A DNA stretch of 64,000 nt. It comes from Lytechinus variegatus. Lineage: Eukaryota > Echinodermata > Echinoidea > Temnopleuroida > Toxopneustidae. Positions within the stretch are counted from its first letter, which is position 1; every line of letters begins with the position of its first letter. The translations under genes were made by a program, and so were the position numbers. Below are positions 13,501 through 26,389 of this stretch, piece after piece. The stretch covers positions 29,283,292 to 29,347,291 of the forward strand of contig NC_054753.1 of NCBI RefSeq assembly GCF_018143015.1, in the 5' to 3' direction. The notes beneath the pieces were generated by a model that saw nothing but the letters and a program-made list of their open reading frames with translations, was not told the DNA's origin and ran no database searches.

Positions 13501-15665
13501 AATAAGAAAACAGAATGTTGACGATCTGAAAGGGGCATGGCAGAATCAGCATCGATAGAACCACTGAGATAAAGATGATGTGAAAAGACAATATTATCCT
13601 TGATCGTGCTTCATCTCAAAGAGAAGATAACGCAACGCAACATTTTGATAGTGAAAGTAAACATGATCGAGGCGCCACGGGTACTTGCGTGGCACTCACA
13701 AAAGGGCATGTTCCCATTGCCAAGGTTCAAATCAAATTCAGTCAGAGGTGTGAGACAACTGCGTTTGGTGGCGGAAAAGGAAAGATTTAAATTTGTCTCA
13801 TCAAACTAAAGCCGTCTTACAACATGATATTGTTTTATGTCTAGATTTATTTTCAGGTCTGAATAGATCACGCAATATTTCTCACATTGTCAGCAAATCA
13901 ATTTATCCCACTGCTGATTTAATCATAATTGATTATATTGTGGGTCCTTAATAGATCCTACTAGGTATAAACTTTTTGAAGAGGAAAGGTATAGAGTTGC
14001 ATGAAATTGACAAAAACAATTACAACTTGTTAAAGATTCTTGACATCAAACTGAAAACAGTGTGAGTTTTAGTTTTTTATGTGCGTGTGTATCATAAAAT
14101 GATGAACTTGATTTTATGTCAGTTCTTCACATAAAAAAATGAAAACACAAAATTTACAATGATAAATGCAAGGAACAAAATTTACGCGACGAATGTTGGT
14201 GAACAAGTTCTTGACGACAATTTGCCGGAACATAGCCTTAAGTATAGCATAATTTGATTTTAGTCAAATCTGCGATATATGCGAACACATTTGAATTTCA
14301 AACTGTATATGTGTTGGTTCTGAAATTTAAAAATCCATGGAGTACTTTTTATAAATTTTTAACACCCCGCTCAATCATAAACATAATACACCCCCTCTCG
14401 CCCACCCAATACATTCGGCAATTGGAACAGGCCGGCGACTCTCACCGGACACTTTAGACCAATCAGATATGTTTATAATGGAAGGAAAACATCCATGTTG
14501 TCTCAGTTGTTGCTCAGGGACGATTCATTTCCATCTGATGAAGATGATGTGATGGATTCAACAAATAACTTACCAAGGAAACAATGATGATGATGATCAG
14601 GAAGGCTATATGGCTTCATCTGTCACTTCGTCTAGTGGTCAGGAATGTTGTTTTCGAAGTTTTTTGTTGTTTTTGCAGCCTATGTCGACGAGTGTAGGAC
14701 ATAATGATGTTTCGGACACGCCTCCCGTCATGTTCATTTTCTCTTCAAACTCCACTCATTTAACCTCATACTAATCTACTCCTAATATTTTCTTTTAGAT
14801 AGAAAAGGTCATGAAGGTATTAGCCCCTAGCTCCTTTCTTTCCAATCTTTCAGTCTCTGCCCCTCACATCTTTCAGCCACTACCCCTCTCCTCTCTATCT
14901 ATATCCTTTATACCTTATCTATTCCTCTATATTTACCCCCCTCCTCTACCCCCTCCCCTTTCCATCTCTCTCTCTCTGTCTCTCCCTCTCATCCTCTCTC
15001 TCACGCTTTACACATCATCCATTCCTCGTTTTTGGTCTTCCCCCTCTCCTAGATTTTTTTTATACCTCCCCTCATTGCTTGTCTTCCAATTCATTGTTTT
15101 TACAGCGGTACTATATTGAAGAGATGTCAATGCCGTTATGATCCGATTCCTAACAAACGCGTCTCACTCAATCAAATTGCTAAAAGGTCTCAATAACGAT
15201 TTATTGAATATATGCACAGTCCTAAATATTAATAACATTATGTCAATGTGATATGTTTCCTGAAAGGGAATGTTAGACGAAATTTAACAATCCCAAACAC
15301 CTAACTAAATTTATCTACCAAAATTAGAAGAAGAAAAAAACAATTATAATGACCATGGCGTGAAAAAGTAGTGAAGTCCAATTATTTTCGGAAGATCAAT
15401 TTTCACTCTAAAACAAAATATTAGTAATTCATGACGTCACTCCCATTGGAATATATAATGAGAAGAAACTTTAGTAAGTTATCAATATTTTCAAATAAGT
15501 ATTGTTTGTATTCCTTTTCCCCAAAAAGACCAAAACGACCAAAACGTAAACAAAAGCAACGATTCAACGCATATAATTTCTTTCATAAAAATGAGCAGTA
15601 ACCACATGCGGGAAGAGGGAACAACTACTGTGTGTACATCTTCGTTAGATAGATTTGCTGAAAAC
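13501..15665. other. Intergenic with pyrimidine tract
   Basis: The 14820-15070 pyrimidine tract produces a 102-codon low-complexity open frame. There are GATGATGAT triplet runs near 14585. No gene is supported. Confidence 0.55.
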
Positions 15666-15696
15666 CAGGGAAGTGTTGTAGCATAACACTTCCCTG
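15666..15696. repeat. 12-bp-stem hairpin, shared with 63166-63192
   Basis: CAGGGAAGTGTT / AACACTTCCCTG around loop GTAGCAT. The sequence at 63166-63192 has the same ACCAGGGAAGTGYTGTAG core. Confidence 0.8.
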
Positions 15697-15723
15697 TGAA
15701 AACTTAGTAACATGACTTCTGGA

Positions 15724-15800
15724 GGTCACACGATTTGTTTTAAGTCACGTGATTTCCAGAATTCATGTGATTTCTCGAGGTCACATGATTTCTTGAAATC
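15724..15800 (+). repeat. Degenerate ~19-bp repeat of TCACRTGATTT
   Basis: Four units: GTCACACGATTT, GTCACGTGATTT, TTCATGTGATTT and GTCACATGATTT. Three contain a CANNTG E-box. Confidence 0.6.
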
Positions 15801-16109
15801 GCATTCTTGCTATTCAATACGGAAATGGTTCCATTATCTTCAGATGTTAAGCACTTTCTAAAATTGTAATAGAAGATCTGAAAATAAAAAACACTTAAAA
15901 ATTAACTCAAGTGAGTTACAACCATTTGAAAATGAAATCTCACTCAAAAGAGGGGGCGTGTCATTCAATACCAAGTGAATTGAGCATTGTTCCCCTGACC
16001 ACTACTTGGATTTAGGCGGGTTTATTTAGGGCTTATGTACATATTAGATGGTAATGGCAACATAAACTTGACTCTGATCGAGTGGGGGCACAAAGATTGA
16101 GTATGATTT

Positions 16110-16128
16110 CGCGCGCGCGCGTGTGTGT
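16110..16128. repeat. (CG)n(TG)n alternating tract
   Basis: 19 bases of strict pyrimidine-purine alternation, CG then TG, the classic Z-DNA-prone sequence. Confidence 0.9.
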
Positions 16129-18884
16129 ATGTCGAGGGGAATGAGTGTTTTTACACCTTTTCTAAAACTTGAAAATGGGGGGGGGGGTCTTTTAAAGACC
16201 ATTTTCATCAACAATATTGATTCAGATATGAACAAATTAGCAGTTTAAAAACAAACAATAGTGGTGAAGTTTAAACCTTGATGGAAAATGTGAAAACTTA
16301 TGACATTTTAAATTTTGTTCGAAGTTTTGCTTTGTCCCACAAAATAGTTTAATACTCAGTACTGGAGATGTGCTAATGAAAGAGTTGATGTTTTCAAACA
16401 TACAGTATTTCATTTTCCCCTTTATTTTAACATAAAATTATAAAATATTTGATTTGATGAGGAGAATCGCATCATAAAATCATATTAAGCACTGCGTCAC
16501 AGTAATTATGATAATGGTGACCCGGGAATGGTGATTCAACATTTTAAAGTTGAAGTCAAACCAAACAGCACAACAAACTGTAGACGACCTCTATGTTCGT
16601 TGGGAGCATAATTATGACATATTTCATATAATGACCATGATGACAGTCAAATTAAAAGAAAAATGACCAGTCTGTGACGTCATCGCTTTGGAAATTTGCA
16701 TACCGCCCTTGCCGACCTTGCACATAACTTTTTGGTTAGGAGATTTTGATGAAATTCCAACATTAAACTTGTTTGATTTTCTTGACTTATTCACGTCAAT
16801 TTGTTGTGGTAGTCTTTGCCTTTAACATTGGTTTTAGTATTCTGTGGGTCAAGCCTGCACATCCACGACTCCAAACATATTAGATGGCGAATATTTATTT
16901 TCCATTCAGAAACCCGAAAAGGCTTACAACAATAGCGGTGTCCTAAAGGCCGGTAAATGACCAGTCCAAGAATTATGAAAACAATGATTTGAACCTGACC
17001 TCTCTCACTAAATAGACGAAAGAGCGTCCTGGTGAGTTTTAGAAGATTAGGTCAAAAAGCGTCGAAGCCCAACCCAATTCATTGACCAAATCAAAATTAA
17101 GTCTGGGAAATAATTTCTTGAATACTTCTTAGCGAGAAAAAAAAACGAAGGATGAATGTGGTTGATGATAATGAACACTAAATCTACATATTATTTGAGA
17201 TGGAATCATAATTTGTTTATGTGTGAAATTGACTGAATTTTTCTCTCTATATACACTTCATATATTTCAAACAACAGTTCTGATTGGTCGATTGTGATCA
17301 TGTTGATCAATATGCAAATGCAACGATAGTATTGATTGGTCATGGCATGTCTTTGTAATTGAAAAGACTTTGCGCTAAACGGGTTCGCAGAGATAAGTTC
17401 TCAAATTTTATATTTAGTGTTCTGTGAAAAAAAAAATCATCCCGCAAGGTGTGACGTCACAGATGGAGAATGTGAGGGAAAGAATGAGAGAGAGAGAGAG
17501 AGAGAGGGAGAGAGGCGGGGGGGAGAAAATATGGGTTGGAAAGAAATATGAATAATGGAGGTATTATGTTATTTCGAGAAATGGCGCGCTCCGTGCTTGT
17601 GCTTGACATATTTTTTTTTATCCTGGGCTTCGATCTCGCCATAATCTCGTCAACAAGTATAAAGAAAACAGAGAGGAAATAGATATTTCTTTTGGTTCGA
17701 ATCAGTTCACAAGGGAAGTGCGTGTAGGTTTCGATGTGGGACACAAACTATTTCATTCATAAATAACTCGGGCTTCAGGATGATCTTGATGGATGAGATT
17801 AATAAGGAGAGGTGCTGGGTTAGGTATCCCTTATAGAGAAGGGGAACATTTCAATTCCACCGAATGGTAACCACGAAGAGGGGGGGGTGGGCTAAAGTAC
17901 CATCCCTATCCTACATACAACCTATCCCGTATCTGAACAAAAATATTAAAACCGACAGTGGTGAAACACATGCGGAGGGAGAATTACTTGATTAATTATG
18001 AAAATGAGATGTCCCTCTAGTGTTGCTCACAAGTTAATCTCGTTCTGAGATGGAGAAAAATTCGATTATATACAAAACGAAGAAATAAATATTATGGCAT
18101 GGAGCTATTAAACATGATTATAGTAACCTTTCCGACATTTAATAATGTTTACTGCAAAATGATGGCAACATAATTGTATTACACCAATTGGTGATATTCG
18201 TAGGGTATGGATATTTTTTCGTTTCTATACTGTCTGTTTAAAAACTATAATCTTCAAACTCATGAAGCTTGTAAATCACCAACAGTTTGCTCTGAAAGAA
18301 TAAAATAATGACGGTTTACTAAGTGGTACTTTGATTTTTGTCAAGCGCAATAAAAACTTGAGACTAAACTTCTGGCGCCATTTAGAACACGAACTGACCA
18401 TCTTTAATATCCAAGAGTTCTCTTTATGTCAGCTATTTGAAATAAATCAATCTGAAATAGGTTTGTGTTTTCCCTTTTTTTTATTCCAGAGCGGGTTTTT
18501 TGTGGCAATTTCCCTTGTTGTTTTTCATTTCGAATTCTTTTGGCTCGAGTTTGAGATGAAACAGATCTTCTTGGCGATTTAATTCGCACGATGTCACCAT
18601 TCTGTTGGCATGACAACGTACAGTTCATGATTCGTCTAAGATATTGATATTGCATTATTGACTCCCTTGTATTATTACAAGGGTAAATTACAATTCACTG
18701 AAATGGATATGAGATAGCGTCTCAATTTGGTAGCAAATAAAATTTCAATTTTTTTATGTATAATTTTGTTGTACGATGAAAAATATGTAATAAAACTAAT
18801 CAGAAATCATATTATTGGCCAATTTATCCCTCCGTCCAGTCTTTTTATGATTTTGCTTTGGCATAACACATTACAATGCGTTTT

Positions 18885-19095
18885 AATATTTTACCTCTTC
18901 CTCCTCCTCCTCTTATTCTTCTTCCTCATTTACCCTTTCTTATTCCCACTATCTCCTCTTTCTTAATTTTCTTCTTATACATATACTTGCATTTTCTCCT
19001 TTTATTCCTTTCCTTCTGTTGTCTTTGTTGAATTTCGTATTTATCACCTCCTCCTCCCACTCCTTCTTCTTCTTTTTCTCCTCCTCAGTCCATCT
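18885..19095. repeat. Pyrimidine-rich (CTT/CTC) tract
   Basis: Dense CTCCTCCTC and TTCTTCTTC runs on the plus strand. No coding sense. Confidence 0.8.
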
Positions 19096-20486
19096 TGACT
19101 CCATCAAAATTTCATCCATCGCTCCATCATTCCATCCAAACTTTCTTTCTTTCTTGATCAGAGAGAGGTGGAAACAAACGAGCGTATTGGGCATAACGTG
19201 ACAGGAATGGAGTCCGTTTCTACCCCCTCGATGGCTATTTGATCAAAACTAAAATATCGAACAAGAATTTAATGGAGTCGAAGGAGGGAAATCATGCCAT
19301 TAATCACCAATTTTAAAAAGCAACAGGGGAAACAGAGGCTTCCCTTTGACCAATGGTTATTTCATCCAAATTACTGATATAGGTATTTGTTTCTATACCA
19401 CTGACGAACAGATGGGGGAGGGGCTTGAAATCCCCTCCCCCCCAAAAAAAAATCAAGATCGAGATCGAGAGAAAAAGGGAGAAAATAATGGAAAGGAAAA
19501 GAAAAGGGGTAAAATATTATATCCTATTCTGGATATCATTTAGAAATCTATCACAATTTGGGGGATAAGAAAGATTTAAGAATTTGCTCGCTCGCTTCGC
19601 TCACTATCAATTCTATTTTTTTTGAATATCGCTCCATACGCCATGTCTAAGTCCTTATATATATATATAGATCTTTAGTTATTGACAGTTACACGAATAA
19701 CTAGGTTGACTTTCTCTATCTGATAACTGTTGAGACTCGTACATGAGTTATACACAATCATGTTACGGCAATCAATCCATGTGAAAATTATGACAAGTTT
19801 AACCTATTTTATTGTCTTTTCATGTTAGTTGGAAACGTGGTTGTTAAGAAATCAATACTGGTGATGCGTATGTGATCATATTTCATCTTTACTAAACATT
19901 TCGCAAGAGTTATGTTCATTTAAAAAAGGGGTCATGTCATCGTATAGATGCCAGACAGATTCTACGCATTTTTCTAGATGGAATTGGCGCCTAATAAATC
20001 ACAATTTATATCATCATCATTTTCATTATAATTAGTAATTTACTGAAAGAGCGCACAAATGAATCCGATATAGGGCCTACATATTTAAAATAAATATGCA
20101 CTTGGAGAAATTGTTTCAAAACGTTAAAAATGGTGATTTATATCTTATTTTATGATTACCACCTGGTGGAAGCAGTCTAAACTATTTTCAAAACGAACTT
20201 GATATTGACCGTCCCAAGAAAACAAAATGAAATTCATACCAATAATTTCCAGTCGTAAATTCTCGAGTCTCTATTGGCATATCATCCACAACTATTCTGA
20301 GGTTTTCTTCACCTCCAAATAGCAGAGGAAAATTAAATAGAAAAGTTACGTGTTTGATGAAAGATTTATACATCCGTCTGATTTCAATTGAATACTGACC
20401 TTCTGCGGCGCGAGGAAAGACGACTCAATAATTTCAAGTAGCAATTTATTCAACTTTAAAAAATGTACTTCCTTTTTGTCGTTCTC

Positions 20487-20516
20487 CCCCCCCCCCCCTC
20501 TCTCTCTCTCTCTCTT
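20487..20516. repeat. Poly-C plus (CT)n tract
   Basis: About 12 C followed by (TC)n. A (GA)n counterpart lies at 17486-17508. Confidence 0.9.
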
Positions 20517-21015
20517 AAGCACAAACACTAAATTCAAATTTCTTGCGCATTTTGCTCATGAATTGAATATTAATATACTGATAGTGAACGGAATAGAGAT
20601 GAAAACAAAGTGAGATTAATAAACAGTCTTCTATTTTCTATAGTTTGAAAGACTAGTAAACAAAATCTTTTGCAAGAACTCAAAGCCTAATTTATATCAC
20701 CAAACGTGACGAATTTTAACCTTTACCAATGATGTAAGATCGTGAAAAAAAAATCATGAGCGAGAGAGAGCGAAGCAACCCTAAAAGAATCTTTTATGGT
20801 GCATTTTACCGTATGTATTATCAAGACTATCATTTTCCTTCATTCGCTTTTGTCTGCGCCATCTCAAATAGTATCCCTAAATTAGACCCCAAAGTAGCCA
20901 ATCTGGAATAAAATTATTGGAAATGGTTTTTTGACTGATTTGAGTAGGTATGGGTGTCAACATTTACCAAAAAAAAGTTAGGAGGAATACGGGTTGGGGA
21001 AAGTGCTTTTTTTCA

Positions 21016-21726
21016 AGGTCAAAGGTCAATGACCTTTTCATATATACTGTATAATGGTATCTCTGAGATGGAAAGGTGCAGGTTGGTGATAATGGTGTCA
21101 AAATGCACAAATTCTTACCAGAATATCAAATAAAATAAAATTAAGTACCCAGAATGCACATTCACCGATAAAATTCAAGGTCAAAGCCTTTCAAAGGTCA
21201 ATGACCCTTTTTACATTATATACCATATTGCATAATGGTATCTCTGAGATTATAAGGTACAGGCTGGCGATCATGGTGTCAAAATGTACAGATTCTTACA
21301 AGAAGATAAAATAGAAAAAATTCAAGTACTTAGAATTGACATTCACCAATGAAATTTAAGGTCAAAGGTTTTAAAAGGTCAATGACCTTTTTACATTATA
21401 TATACCATACTGTATAATGGTATCTCTGGGATGAAAAGGCACAGGTTGGTGATCATGGTGTCAAAATGCACAGATTCTGACCAGAAGACCAAATGAAATA
21501 AAATTAAGTACCTAGAATACACATTCACCCTTAAAATTTAAGGCCAAAGGTCAATGACCTTTTATACATTATATACCATATTATATAATGGCATCTCTAA
21601 GATGAAACGGCGAAGGTTGGTGTTCTTGGTGTCAAAATACACAGATTCTTACAGGAAGATTGAATAAAATAAAGCATCAAAAACTTACATTCACCTTTAA
21701 AATTCAAGGACAAAGGTCAATGTCCC
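21016..21726 (+). promoter_or_regulatory. Five nuclear-receptor-type AGGTCA clusters (left arm)
   Basis: At 21016-21035 AGGTCAAAGGTCAATGACCT is both a DR1 and an IR1. Related clusters lie at 21195-21207, 21376-21388, 21541-21560 (AGGCCA-A-AGGTCA-A-TGACCT) and 21707-21726, one per tandem unit. DR1 is the known binding form for RXR, HNF4 and COUP-TF, and TCAAGGTCA for FTZ-F1/ERR. Actual binding is not shown. Confidence 0.45.
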
Positions 21727-21884
21727 TTTTTAACATAAGATAATGATAATGGTATCTCTGAGATAAAACATCACAGGTTCGTAATCTTGGTGCCAAAATG
21801 GAAAGATTTGTACCAGTAGATTAAACAACAAAATCAGTATACAGAATATTGTTTCACCCTTGAATTCCAAGTTCAGATGAAATA

Positions 21885-21885
<1 letters not shown>

Positions 21886-21969
<84 letters not shown>

Positions 21970-21984
21970 TGTGTGTGTGTGTAT
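21886..21984. repeat. (AT)n / (ACAT)n / (GT)n microsatellite
   Basis: Dinucleotide AT run followed by a CATA tetranucleotide run and a short GT run. It lies inside the left arm of the foldback element and is absent from the right arm. Confidence 0.95.
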
Positions 21985-23804
21985 AATCTGTATGAAATAA
22001 AAAAATAAAACATTTATCCTATGTGTTCATATTTGTGATAATGTAAATAAAGATGGCTAATTTGTAATGAAAATATGGAGGTTTCATAATTTCAGTCTGA
22101 AGTAAGGTCATGGAGAATGTATTTAGGGTTCAGAGGTCAATAACTCTTTCCAAAATATCAGTGGAAATTGTTTTAAAAAGGTGATAACCAAATAACACTT
22201 CTTCATATACTGCGATGCATTTCCAAAAGCAATGAAAAAAAATGAAATGGATTATACAATTTGAAACCTATCTAAATCAAGGTTGTCATGTCTTTTTCTC
22301 TCCAGCGATAGTCCATCTCATTAGCTTAATCTTCTGAAAATGGATAGGATAGGTCTAAATCTCATGTCACAGCTTGCATCATCTTAGAGCATTTCCAAAC
22401 AGCAGAGGGATGACGATGAAATGAAGGCCATCATTAGAGCTGCAGCTTTTGTCATAGTAAATGGCATGTATCTCAACTTTAACAAAGATGAATTCCTGTA
22501 TTATTATTAATTACCTCTCATTGCGAGCTGCCAGAATCTCTTGAGATGCTAATGCTGCATGACAAAACTTCATACCTGCTCTCTAGCTGCCGTAGGTCAC
22601 CCATGATGCTATTTCTACTAGGTATCAGTTTGTACAAGGATCATGTATTTGGTCCCGAACAACTGATTGTTATCATGCATAGTAATGAAATTCAAAAGGA
22701 GATAATAGCTTACAAGTACACATCCATTGACAACACTCCTACAGCACCACTTCTAGTTCTTGAGGATCAAGCTGTGCAACATATCAGTAATAATATAGAT
22801 CCTGGTATGTTATCCCTTGACAGAACATTAGGCTTTCATTGAATGGGCCAGATCAAAGTCCTGAAAATGTCAGAAGGTTTCCAAGAGTTTGATTACTCTT
22901 TGCTGAAGTTGAGACACTTAACTTCATTTACTATGACCATAGAGCTATTGTAATAGCTCCATGCTATGACAAAACCTGCCGCTCTAATGATTGCCTTATT
23001 TATATTCTTCATCATTGTTCCTGGCTATATGAAAATGTTCTTGGATGATGCCTATCTTTTCCATTTACAGATTAAGTTATAGTATTGATTGTAGCATTTG
23101 AGGTTAGTGAATATTGCTACAGAGAAATTAGTACCTTGATTTAGATTTATAAAATGCATATCTAAATGCTGCTACTTTAGACAACTTCACCATTTAAAAT
23201 TATTTCATACATGATTTTTTTACACTTTTGGCAATGCATTACTACAGTATATATTAAAGAGTGCTATTTGATTTCAATTCCACCTCGAACTTGTATTTTG
23301 ACATCATCATTGGTCCAGGAATCAACTATTAAATTTCTGTTCATTTTCCACGCAGGTGAGTCTTTTTCCCATCAAAATCACTATATACCTACATGCCACA
23401 ATCAAGTTATAGACATATTTACTTAAATTTCCAGCAGTTTTTGACATAGTTCATTGACCTCTAACCCCTAAATATATTTTTCATGGCCATTAGTTATCCT
23501 TATTTCAAAGTGAAATTATTAAACATCCTAGTTTTCATTACAAATAGCCATCTTTCTTTCTATTATTCACAAAAAATGTGAATATAATGGATTAATTTCT
23601 TTTTTGGGGGGAATACTAAATGGATATATCAATATTTATTAACTTTTGACCTTTGATATTGGATATCAAAGGTGAAGGATAATTCTTTAATATTATTTTG
23701 TGCCTTTTTATCTTCTTGCAAAAATTGCTTTTTGACACCAAAATCACCAACATGCAGCGTTTTATCTCAGAGATACCATTATAAGATATATAACCTATGT
23801 AAAA

Positions 23805-24353
23805 AGGTCATTGACCTTTGACCATGAACTTTATGGATTAATATGCATTCTGGGTACTTAATTTCATTTTATTTGATCTTCCTGTAAGAAACTCTGCATT
23901 TTGACACCAAGATCACTAACCTGCGCCTTTTCATCTCAGAGATACCATTATACTGTATATGGAATATAATGTAAAAAAAGGTCATTGACCTTTGAAAGGT
24001 TTTGACCTTGAATTTCATTGGTAAATGAGCATTTTATGTACTTGATTTTATTTTATTTGATCTTCTTGTAAGAATCCGTGCATTTTGACACCAAGATCAT
24101 CAACCTGCACCTTTCCATCTCAGAGATACCATTATATCGTATATGGTATATAATGTAAAAAAGGTCAATGACCTTTGAAAGGCTTTGACCTTGAAAATTT
24201 TCATTTAATGTGCATTCTGGGTACCTAATTTCATTTTATTTGATATTGTGGTAAGAATTTGTGCATTTTGACACCATTATCACCAACCTGCACCTTTCCA
24301 TCTCAGAGATACCATTATACAGTATATATGAAAAGGTCATTGACCTTTGACCT
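23805..24353 (-). promoter_or_regulatory. Four nuclear-receptor-type AGGTCA clusters (right arm)
   Basis: Mirror images of the left-arm clusters: 23805-23824, 23979-23991, 24062 is absent, 24162-24174 and 24334-24353. The outermost reads AGGTCATTGACCTTTGACCT (IR1 plus DR1). Conservation in both arms follows from shared origin, so it is not independent proof of function. Confidence 0.45.
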
Positions 24354-24969
24354 TGAAAAAAAGCACTTTCCCCAACCCGTATTCCTCCTAACTTTTTTTT
24401 GGTAAATGTTGACACCCATACCTACTCAAATCAGTCAAAAAACCATTTCCAATAATTTTATTCCAGATGGTTACTAATTACGGGATACTAAAATATTGCT
24501 GCCTCCTATTACATTTTGTTTCTAAAGTTAACGCTCACCTGTACAAAATGATGGAATCATGGGAATGGCTCAGTCACATTTCCCCAATGGCGAATCAAAA
24601 CAGCCATTTTAACATTTTTCGGATACAAATATGAATAAAACGGCTATTTGCGACTCGCCGTATACGGGCAACGCAGGAGAAATGTGACTGCTACCATGAC
24701 TCTGGACCCCGATCATAGGGGAGAGAAATTATGCGATTCTCACAAGAGGGGACAAAGCGACCGAGCTTTAAAAGAAGAGGAAAGTAATTTAAAGGCAAAG
24801 ATATATGAGAATTAGTTGGGGTGCAAAATCTCCTAGATATTTTTTATTCATTTTCTCAAGTTCCTTTTGTTTTCTTTCCGCTTTACATAAAGCATTTTTT
24901 TCTCTCTCTCTTTCTTGGCTCTCCTCATCGGAGAACGTGAACGCAGTCTCTTCTTTCACGTTTCCTACA

Positions 24970-25224
24970 TACACTGTAAAAAAATACTGGGTAAAATTTT
25001 ACCACCACAAGGACAATTAGTAATCAATTTGATGTAGTATTTTACCCAATGCAGGAAGCATATTGTTCAGTAAGGTTAAAATATAAGCAGCAATTACTTT
25101 AGAATGGCCAAAATGATCATCGCACTGGATAAATACAAATGCCCAAAGGAAATGCCGAATGTTGGTTGGACACGATAATTACCCTTACGGAGCACTTTTA
25201 CCATATGTTTTTTTTAAGAGTGTA
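24970..25224. mobile_element. TA-flanked MITE (CACTGTAAAAAAA termini)
   Basis: The ends are TACACTGTAAAAAAATAC and, on the other strand, TACACTCTTAAAAAAAAC, each followed by a GGTAAAA block. TA lies at both outer borders, the target of Tc1/mariner-type elements. Non-coding, 255 bp, with an internal GGGTAAAATTTTACC palindrome. Confidence 0.6.
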
Positions 25225-26389
25225 CCTGTCTCTTTTATAGCCATCTTTTAATATGAAATACATCCTGAATTACTGCTCACGTGTCTGCTCTAAACCAATC
25301 ACTGGCCCCGTTTCATCGACAACTCGACACGAAAAAGGTGATCTCCTTTAAAATGGGTTTCCTTTTTTTCACCCAGCCTTGGCCGTAGTTGAAAAGAACA
25401 TATTACGATTAACCCTGACACATTTTGGTTCGTGACATAGTTCAAATTAATGGAGCAATCTGTGCCCTCATAAATTCTGCTTTTACATTAATCAACTAAT
25501 ATATACCATGTGCCATATTAACGATATTAAGATTACTTGTTACATCTATGTCGTAGCCAAAATAAATACCTGGTCACATGAGTGACTTCAACCTATCAAC
25601 TTAAAATAAAACATTTAATCATAAATATGGTAAATTCAGTCAAATTAAATTTCAGTAAAAATAAAAAGCCTATGGACCTTCTTTGATCTGAATCTCCGTA
25701 ATCGGTCTTAAAGGGGATTTCAACCCCGACATCAATGCTATTGGAAATGATGCACCTTTTCATCATTATAGCAGAATTACGTATATATGCTTTTTATGAG
25801 AAAATATTTATTCGTTCCCTAAGTTATCTCTAACCCTTAAAATGCATGGGAATTTATCAAAGCCATACAGCTCACCGCATGAGACGTAACAAAAGAAAAA
25901 CTTTGACAAATAATATCTATGTTATTTAATTCTTTACTGCAGTTCCGTCAAACCTTTATTTATTCTTATGTCTCTCCAATTGTTCCGCTTTTATTAAAAT
26001 CATTTTGATATCAAGGTTAATTTCCTATTTTGCTCCACATTCGTGATATGAAAGAAAGACATTTTTGTTTTTTTACCGCCGACGTGTCTCGTGAAAATAT
26101 TTCCATGTCAATTCACGCGATGTCAAGTTTACCAGGTTAGTAAATATTCTAGATAATGGAAGCAAGATGAGAATAGAATGTAAATATTCTTTATTTCATT
26201 TTCGATTCAGCGTCTTGTTGATCACAATCCCTCCTCTATCATCATGATCAGGTCTATGTATCTTTGCCCTGTATGAGGCAAAATAAATGCTTGAATCCGA
26301 AGTTGAAGTTCATCAAATATTTGATTAACCATTGTGATTTCGTCATGTGGATGACGACGCGTCTACATCGCGAATGCAGTCACACCTTC
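25225..26389. other. Intergenic, nothing recognised
   Basis: No coding or repeat structure is supported between the MITE and the 92-bp array. Confidence 0.55.

Larger units (their letters stand above)
15801..20892. other. Intergenic, low-complexity tracts only
   Basis: Besides the CG/TG, GA, CT and CTT tracts listed separately, this is unique AT-rich DNA with a small CCCTTGTA/TACAAGGG hairpin at 18664-18683. Confidence 0.55.
20893..24475. mobile_element. Foldback element with ~1-kb repeated inverted arms
   Basis: The left arm (20893 to ~22165) and right arm (~23433 to 24475) are reverse complements. The outer ~150 bp (from CTGGAATAAAATTATTGGAA to the first AGGTCA cluster) match almost perfectly. 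Inside, each arm has four to five tandem units of about 161-182 bp, marked by GGTATCTCTGAGAT at 21056, 21237, 21419, 21590 and 21751, and by its reverse complement near 23766, 23936, 24119 and 24301. About 1.26 kb of non-repeated DNA (22170-23430) separates the arms. The structure resembles foldback/TU-type elements known from sea urchin. No transposase is recognised. A 98-codon open frame (22546-22842) in the centre is unidentified. No clear target duplication was found. Confidence 0.85.

Noticed and set aside
13167..13538. 123-codon open frame with HTHTHTH stretches
   Set aside because: It is a product of the GT microsatellite and purine tract.
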